Shown: in pieces, positions 5,687 through 9,719 of the stretch
Layout: every line of letters starts with the position of its first letter
Position numbering within the stretch: the first letter of the stretch is position 1
NCBI GenBank assembly: GCA_030631875.1
Contig: DAOVKH010000047.1
Coordinates: 1 to 9,719 of the forward strand
Direction of reading: 5' to 3'
Source of the DNA: Deltaproteobacteria bacterium
GTDB lineage: Bacteria > Desulfobacterota > GWC2-55-46 > DRQE01
DNA: 9,719 nucleotides
The notes under the pieces: model-generated
Database searches by the model: none
What the model was told of the DNA's origin: nothing
Seen by the model: the letters and a program-made list of their open reading frames with translations, nothing else
Program-made: the position numbers and the translations under genes

Positions 5687-6944
5687 TGTGTACTCTCTTT
5701 ATGTCGGCACCGAGTTTATTTAGTTTATCTTCAATCTTTTCGTAGCCTCTGTCAAGGTGATATATTCTTGAGATGGTCGTTTTACCATTCGCCACCAAAC
5801 CAGCCAATACTAACGACGCGCTGGCTCTAAGGTCTGTTGCCATAATTTCGGCTCCGCTAAGTTCGCGCACACCGTTTATGACGGCGTTCTTTTTGTCTGT
5901 CCTTATCTTTGCTCCCATGCGGCGAAGCTCTGCTACGTGCATGAATCGGTTTTCGAATATCGTCTCTGATATGACACTAAGGCCGCTCGATATGGTCATC
6001 ATGGCCATCATCTGTGCCTGCATATCGGTAGGGAAGCCGGGGTAGGGGGCTGTTGTTATGTCGACACTCTTTATGGGCTTATCGCCTGTGACTCGGAGGC
6101 CTCCGGCCTCCGTAGTAATCTTAGCACCCGATGATTTAAGTTTTTCTATGAGAGCCTGAAGGTTGTCTTTAGGGCAATCTTCTATCAAGACGTTGCCTGT
6201 CGTCATGGCGGCGGCCACCATAAATGTTCCTGCTTCTATGCGGTCGGGCATCACACGGTACTCTATTGCACGTAGAGCGTCGGCCTCAACGCCGGTTATC
6301 TTTATCGTATCTGTTCCTGCGCCTTCAACCTTAGCACCCATATCAGTCAGGGCTCTCTCAAGGTCTTCTATTTCAGGCTCTTTGGCCGCGCCCGTTATGG
6401 TAGTAGTTCCTTTTGCGAATACGGCGGCGAGCATCAGGTTTGCCGTCCCTGTTACGGTCGGAAAGTCGAGCGCAATGTCTGCACCCGTAAGCTCCTCGGC
6501 ACTCACGATGACGTAGCCGTGTTCGACCTCCACCTTTGCGCCTAATGCCTCTAAGCCCTTCAGGTGTATGTCTATGGGGCGTGCCCCTATGGCGCATCCT
6601 CCGGGCATGCTGACGCGCGCTTTCTTGAAGCGTGCAAGGAGAGGCCCCAGAGCCAATACCGAGGCGCGCATGGTCTTTACTAATTCGTAGGGCGCGTCGG
6701 TTTGATTTACATTTGTAGTATCGATGGTAACGGTGTTGTCGATATTCTCCGATACCTTGGCTCCAAAGTGACTAAGGAGTGTAGAGAATGTTTCGATATC
6801 TTTTAGTCCGGGAACGTTCGTAAGTGTGAACTCACCGCCCGTAAGGAGGGTCGCGGCCATCAGCGGCAGAGCCGAGTTCTTTGCTCCACTTACCTTTACC
6901 GTGCCGACGAGCCTGTTGCCGCCTTCTATTATAAGTTTATCCAT
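5673..6944 (-). CDS. murA: UDP-N-acetylglucosamine 1-carboxyvinyltransferase MurA
   Basis: A 423-residue cytoplasmic enzyme that transfers enolpyruvate from PEP to UDP-GlcNAc, the first committed step of peptidoglycan synthesis. K22 and N23 lie in SGAKNSALPLMAA. The catalytic loop is MPGGCAIGARPIDIH, with the active-site cysteine at C117 (C115 in E. coli) and R122. D307 in FPTDMQAQ is the general base equivalent, and R399 in LDRGYEK matches E. coli R397. Having Cys rather than Asp in the loop means the enzyme should react with fosfomycin; this is family knowledge, not tested. The start MDKLIIEGGNRL is the usual one. AGGA lies 12 nt before the ATG, and 19 nt separate it from prfA. Its last codons overlap the start of hisG. 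The murA-hisG junction is shared with many deltaproteobacterial genomes as I remember them. Confidence 0.98.
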   Translation of the reverse strand: MDKLIIEGGNRLVGTVKVSGAKNSALPLMAATLLTGGEFTLTNVPGLKDIETFSTLLSHFGAKVSENIDNTVTIDTTNVNQTDAPYELVKTMRASVLALGPLLARFKKARVSMPGGCAIGARPIDIHLKGLEALGAKVEVEHGYVIVSAEELTGADIALDFPTVTGTANLMLAAVFAKGTTTITGAAKEPEIEDLERALTDMGAKVEGAGTDTIKITGVEADALRAIEYRVMPDRIEAGTFMVAAAMTTGNVLIEDCPKDNLQALIEKLKSSGAKITTEAGGLRVTGDKPIKSVDITTAPYPGFPTDMQAQMMAMMTISSGLSVISETIFENRFMHVAELRRMGAKIRTDKKNAVINGVRELSGAEIMATDLRASASLVLAGLVANGKTTISRIYHLDRGYEKIEDKLNKLGADIKRVHNDNK

Positions 6945-6963
6945 AATCTCTCTTAATCCTGTT

Positions 6964-8037
6964 TTATGCGCCCTCTGAGTTCTTGAGGGCTTCGGTCTGG
7001 TAGTAGGTTATTATGTGATCTGTCAGATCCTTCAAGTCGCCTTCAAGTACAGAGTCGAGCGTGTATAGAGTAAGGCCTATCCTGTGATCTGTTACACGGT
7101 TCTGCGGAAAGCTGTAGGTTCTTATCTTTTCACTACGGTCTCCTGTGCCGACCTTTGTCTTGCGCTCACTTGCCACGGCATCCTCGTATTCACGTGTCTT
7201 AATGTCGAGGAGCTTTGTCATGAGCATCTTCATGGCAATCTGGCGGTTCTTGTGTTGGCTCTTTTCGTCCTGACAATTCGCTACGACGCCTGTCGGAAGG
7301 TGTGTTATCCTGACGGCCGTCTCGACCTTATTGACATTCTGCCCGCCGTGGCCTCCGGCTCTAAAGGTATCTATACGGAGGTCTGTCTTATTTATCTCTA
7401 CTTCGACCTCTTCGGCCTCAGGCATTACGGCAACCGTTACGGTCGATGTATGGCGGCGTCCTGAGCTTTCGGTCTCCGGGACGCGCTGAACCCTGTGCAC
7501 ACCACTCTCGTACTTAAAGCGTGAGTACGCGCCGGAACCTTCTATCATGGCGATGACTTCTTTATAACCGTTCATGCCGCTTGGGCTTGAGCTTAGAATC
7601 TTGACCGTCCATCCCATCGTCTCGGCGTAGCGGCTATACATGCGAAATAGCTCCGAGGCGAAGAGGGTGCTTTCGTCCCCGCCGGCTCCGGCACGTATTT
7701 CTATCATTATACTCTTTTCATCATTCGGGTCGGTCGGCAGGAGCATGACCTTTATCTCTTCTTCGAGCTGCTCTTTTCTCTCCTTAAGGGCAGGGAGCTC
7801 TTCTTTAACTATCTCCTTCAGCTCGTCGTCCTTGCCGTCGAGTATTGTCTTGCTCTCAGCAATCTCTTCTTCTATGGACATGAATTCGCGCGCGGCCTCG
7901 ACAATGGGTGTAAGCGAGGCTAACTCCTTCGTATAGGCTCGGTACTTATTCTGGTCTTCAAGTACCTCCGGGTTTGCCAGAGTCTCGGTCAGTTCATCGT
8001 ACTTAGCCTCTATCTCTTTTAGTCTGTCGAGTAGCAT
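6964..8037 (-). CDS. prfA: Peptide chain release factor 1 (RF1)
   Basis: A 357-residue class I release factor that recognises UAA and UAG in the ribosomal A site and triggers hydrolysis of peptidyl-tRNA. The N-terminal coiled-coil domain spans about residues 1-100. MIEIRAGAGGDESTLFASEL (111-130) opens domain 2. The codon-recognition tripeptide is P187-E188-T189 in RVPETESSGRRHTS, the PxT pattern of RF1 (RF2 has SPF). The peptidyl-transferase motif is GGQ at 231-233 in FRAGGHGGQNVNK. Q233 is the residue usually methylated by PrmC, whose gene often lies next to prfA but is not here. GAAGGA is placed 10 nt before the ATG. The 83-nt gap before it is AT-rich (TATATAAAATAATAA) and could hold a weak promoter, but I cannot assign a convincing -35. 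Domain order and length are normal. Confidence 0.98.
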   Translation of the reverse strand: MLLDRLKEIEAKYDELTETLANPEVLEDQNKYRAYTKELASLTPIVEAAREFMSIEEEIAESKTILDGKDDELKEIVKEELPALKERKEQLEEEIKVMLLPTDPNDEKSIMIEIRAGAGGDESTLFASELFRMYSRYAETMGWTVKILSSSPSGMNGYKEVIAMIEGSGAYSRFKYESGVHRVQRVPETESSGRRHTSTVTVAVMPEAEEVEVEINKTDLRIDTFRAGGHGGQNVNKVETAVRITHLPTGVVANCQDEKSQHKNRQIAMKMLMTKLLDIKTREYEDAVASERKTKVGTGDRSEKIRTYSFPQNRVTDHRIGLTLYTLDSVLEGDLKDLTDHIITYYQTEALKNSEGA

Positions 8038-8120
8038 ATTGCGGGTTTCCTTCTATTGATTGTTGCCTATTGGTTATTATTTTATATACGGAAAGTTTTA
8101 AAGCGTAGGCGGGGGGATGG

Positions 8121-8813
8121 CTAAAGTTCTTGAAACTTCTTTCTAATCTCCTTGGGGTGGCCGCAGGTCATCTCTCCCTCACTGCAAGGGCCTTCAACGC
8201 AGGCCGGACCGCCGCCCTTGAATATGGACGGAGCCGTGTGCTTAACGGCTTTGAGCATCAGTATCGCCATCTCGCGTATCTCCCACTGCGCACGTTCACA
8301 GCAACGAACCTTAAAGAAGTGCAGAAGTTCTCTGGCATTCATGGTTACGATTATCTTTGTGGAGGCCGCGTTAGGAAGTATGAAGCGAGCATCTTCCTTG
8401 GGTATGCCAAGTGAGACCATCTCCTCGTAAAATCCGTAGATCTTAGAGACGAGGGCTTCATACTTTGTGCCTGCCTCTTCGGAGGTTTTTATTGTATCAG
8501 GCGTTACGTACTCGGCACTTCTTTTCCGTGCGTCGACGTAGCGTTGACTTTGCTGAGAATATGAGGCGAGGCGATGGCGCACCAGCTGATGAGATGCGGC
8601 ACGCGAGATGCCCTCTATTCCGAATGTGAAGTTTGCGTGTTCGAGTACCGAGAGGTGTCCCATCTTCAGTATCTTACCGAGAAAATCTTCGTAGGAAATA
8701 CCTCTCACCCGGTCTTCAAGCTCGTCTATGTTGGAGTCCGAGTAGCAGAGTTTCGCGGCCAGTGAGATGGTCTTTTCTACTTCGGGAGTGTGGCTAAGAA
8801 GCGTTACCTTCAT
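8121..8813 (-). CDS. thyX: Flavin-dependent thymidylate synthase ThyX
   Basis: ThyX makes dTMP from dUMP using FAD, NADPH and methylene-tetrahydrofolate. The ThyX signature RHRxxSxxxxSxR is complete as RHRLASYSQQSQR (residues 79-91 of the 230-residue form). LSVLEHANFTFGI before it, and EDARFILPNAA and MNARELLHFFKVR after it, supply further flavin and dUMP contacts. I chose the internal ATG at 8813 (MKVTLLSHTP). GGGAG sits 5 nt in front of it, and family members commonly begin this way. An ATG four codons upstream (8825) has no visible ribosome binding site. The C-terminal tail after KHTAPSIF is cysteine-bearing: C205, C210 and C217 in GPACVEGPCSEGEMTCG, and a CC pair lies at 171-172. I believe similar tails occur in some bacterial ThyX proteins, but I cannot confirm their role. 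No thyA is seen in the window. Confidence 0.96.
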   Translation of the reverse strand: MKVTLLSHTPEVEKTISLAAKLCYSDSNIDELEDRVRGISYEDFLGKILKMGHLSVLEHANFTFGIEGISRAASHQLVRHRLASYSQQSQRYVDARKRSAEYVTPDTIKTSEEAGTKYEALVSKIYGFYEEMVSLGIPKEDARFILPNAASTKIIVTMNARELLHFFKVRCCERAQWEIREMAILMLKAVKHTAPSIFKGGGPACVEGPCSEGEMTCGHPKEIRKKFQEL

Positions 8814-8818
8814 TGGAA

Positions 8819-8823
8819 CTCCC
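8819..8823 (-). promoter_or_regulatory. Ribosome binding site that decides the thyX start
   Basis: GGGAG on the coding strand lies 5 nt before the ATG at 8811-8813 and overlaps the first codons of the alternative, longer reading. The upstream ATG at 8823-8825 is preceded by CCTAATCCAA, with no purine-rich element. This favours the 230-residue product. Confidence 0.7.
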
Positions 8824-8830
8824 ATTTGGA

Positions 8831-9049
8831 TTAGGCTTTGGTCTTCGCTGTTACTTTGCCGTACCTGCGCTTGAACTTCTCAATCCTGCCTGCCGTATCT
8901 ACTAGTTTTTGCTTGCCTGTGTAGAAGGGGTGGCACTGTGAGCATATCTCGACGCTGATATTCTCTTTTGTCGAACGGTTTTCTATTTCGAATCCGCACG
9001 CGCAGTGAAGTTTCGTGGCTGTGTAATTTGGATGTATATCTGCTTTCAT
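8831..9049 (-). CDS. rpmE: 50S ribosomal protein bL31, zinc-binding (C+) form
   Basis: A 72-residue ribosomal protein of the large subunit, near the central protuberance and contacting the small subunit. It begins MKADIHPNYT, the standard start. The zinc knuckle is intact: C16 and C18 in HCACGF, and C36 and C39 in EICSQCHPFYTG. It is therefore the C+ form, which depends on zinc, rather than the zinc-free paralogue. The tail (RRYGKVTAKTKA) is basic. This is the first gene after a clear promoter, with a leader of about 40 nt. The best Shine-Dalgarno element, AAAGG, is 13 nt from the ATG. Its place directly after rho is common to many bacteria. Thus rpmE heads an operon that links ribosome, DNA precursor, cell-wall and histidine genes. 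Confidence 0.97.
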   Translation of the reverse strand: MKADIHPNYTATKLHCACGFEIENRSTKENISVEICSQCHPFYTGKQKLVDTAGRIEKFKRRYGKVTAKTKA

Positions 9050-9097
9050 GGTCGTAATGTTGCCTTTCTTAAGTGGCTCTTTTAATTTAAGTTTTAT

Positions 9098-9126
9098 ATA
9101 ATAACAGCTAAGCGGGCGTAGTGCAA
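9098..9126 (-). promoter_or_regulatory. Sigma70-type promoter for rpmE and the downstream operon
   Basis: On the minus strand the -35 TTGCAC (9121-9126, five of six consensus bases) and the -10 TATTAT (9098-9103, five of six) are separated by exactly 17 nt. The -10 is preceded by TGT, an extended -10 TGn. Transcription should start near 9090, giving a leader of about 40 nt before rpmE. The next strong promoter candidate downstream is in front of hisIE, so this one probably drives rpmE, thyX, prfA, murA and hisGDBHAF. Confidence 0.8.
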
Positions 9127-9130
9127 GGGG

Positions 9131-9151
9131 AAAATCACGGCCAATGGCCGT
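9131..9151 (-). terminator. Hairpin terminator after rho
   Basis: The coding strand has a perfect inverted repeat, ACGGCC-ATT-GGCCGT (9137-9151): a 6-bp GC-rich stem with a 3-nt loop. It is followed by GA and four T residues (9131-9134). It lies 31 nt after the rho stop codon. The T-run is short, so efficiency is uncertain. The -35 of the rpmE promoter begins four bases after the T-run, so terminator and promoter nearly touch. Confidence 0.65.
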
Positions 9152-9182
9152 CTGCTCCCGTCCCCGTCTCCACGCGTGCGTG

Positions 9183-9719
9183 CTACCTGCTCATAGAATC
9201 CAGGAACTCTTTATTGGACTTGCTCTCTTTCACCTTATTGAGCAGGAACTCCATCGATTCGACAGGGTTTAGCGGCTGGAGTACCTTTCTGAGTATCCAT
9301 ATCCTGTTCAAGTCGTCCTTGGGTATGAGGAGTTCTTCTTTTCTTGTACCCGATTTGTTCAGGTCTATGGCAGGGAAGATGCGTTTCTCGGCGAGCTTCC
9401 TGTCGAGGACTATCTCCATGTTACCGGTACCCTTGAACTCTTCGAATATGACCTCGTCCATACGGCTTCCTGTATCGACCAAGGCTGTAGCGAGTATTGT
9501 AAGGCTTCCGCCTTCTTCTATATTACGCGCCGCTCCGAAGAAGCGTTTGGGCTTATGGAGGGCGTTTGAATCAACACCTCCCGAAAGTATCTTGCCGCTC
9601 GACGGGACGACAGTATTGTAGGCGCGTGCAAGCCTCGTGATACTGTCCAGGAGTATTACGACATCTTTCTGGTGCTCTACAAGGCGTTTGGCCTTTTCTA
9701 TTACCATCTCGGCAACTTG
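9183..9719 (-). CDS. rho: Transcription termination factor Rho, C-terminal part
   Basis: The last 178 residues of Rho, the hexameric RNA-dependent ATPase that pulls RNA out of transcription complexes; the N-terminal RNA-binding domain and Walker A lie beyond the right edge. The open frame continues past the first visible ATG (9707) to the window edge with QVAE, as expected for an internal part of the protein. The visible part begins QVAEMVIEKAKRLVEH and contains Walker B (DVVILLDSITRLARAYN), the Q-loop region (LSGGVDSNALHKPKRFFG), NIEEGGSLTILATAL, the R-loop (FKGTGNMEIVL), and the conserved FPAIDLNKSGTRKEELL. The C-terminal MEFLLNKVKESKSNKEFLDSM matches the usual end of the family. It is followed by its own hairpin terminator and then the rpmE promoter, so it appears to be transcribed apart from the genes to the left. 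Confidence 0.98.
   Translation of the reverse strand, partial: QVAEMVIEKAKRLVEHQKDVVILLDSITRLARAYNTVVPSSGKILSGGVDSNALHKPKRFFGAARNIEEGGSLTILATALVDTGSRMDEVIFEEFKGTGNMEIVLDRKLAEKRIFPAIDLNKSGTRKEELLIPKDDLNRIWILRKVLQPLNPVESMEFLLNKVKESKSNKEFLDSMSR

Noticed and set aside
8038..8120. Promoter in the AT-rich gap before prfA
   Set aside because: TATAAA-like and TAAAAT-like hexamers exist, but no acceptable -35 lies 16-18 nt upstream, so it was not annotated.
8814..8825. Upstream ATG giving a ThyX longer by four residues
   Set aside because: No purine-rich element precedes it, whereas GGGAG sits 5 nt before the internal ATG.
9121..9621. 166-codon open frame on the plus strand opposite rho
   Set aside because: It runs antisense to highly conserved rho codons and over the rho terminator, its protein is a low-complexity Ser/Leu-rich sequence with no recognisable motif, and no ribosome binding site supports it.

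Overview
This is an ordinary, densely packed chromosomal housekeeping region. All genes lie on the minus strand, so transcription runs from the right edge to the left. In that order they are: rho (C-terminal part only), rpmE (bL31), thyX, prfA (RF1), murA, hisG, hisD, hisB, hisH, hisA, hisF, hisIE and the start of a HIT-family protein gene. The order rho-rpmE-(thyX)-prfA-murA-hisGDBHAF-hisI-HIT resembles that of Deltaproteobacteria in the broad sense (Desulfobacterota and related phyla). A short HisG, a fused HisIE and flavin-dependent ThyX fit a free-living anaerobe or microaerophile of that grade. I infer this from memory of gene order and cannot name a genus. GC content looks close to 50%, yet ATA is a very common isoleucine codon.

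Right edge (about 8831-9719): rho ends in a compact hairpin terminator. Immediately after it comes a well-formed sigma70-type promoter (TTGCAC, 17 nt, TATTAT with an extended -10 TG). This promoter drives rpmE and probably everything downstream. Middle (about 5673-8825): thyX (dTMP synthesis), prfA (translation termination) and murA (first committed step of peptidoglycan synthesis) follow with short gaps, except for an 83-nt AT-rich gap in front of prfA. Left (1-5686): hisG overlaps the end of murA by 14 nt, and hisG-D-B-H-A-F are joined by overlaps or gaps of 1-11 nt. A 104-nt gap with a possible promoter then separates hisF from hisIE, and a HIT gene follows 4 nt after hisIE.

The his genes encode HisG, HisIE, HisA, HisH/HisF, HisB and HisD, which cover most of the pathway from PRPP and ATP to histidine. 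HisZ (expected partner of short HisG), HisC and a histidinol-phosphate phosphatase are not in the window. No gene stretch is longer than 300 bases without an annotation. I saw no tRNA, rRNA, CRISPR array, insertion sequence or attachment site.

I did not find a novel biological system. The points most worth a second look are small: an exact 18-bp direct repeat in two reading frames of hisH, an A9 tract with a dnaX-like slippery heptamer in the same gene, the absence of prmC between prfA and murA, the abutting terminator and promoter after rho, and unusually long Shine-Dalgarno spacers at several starts.
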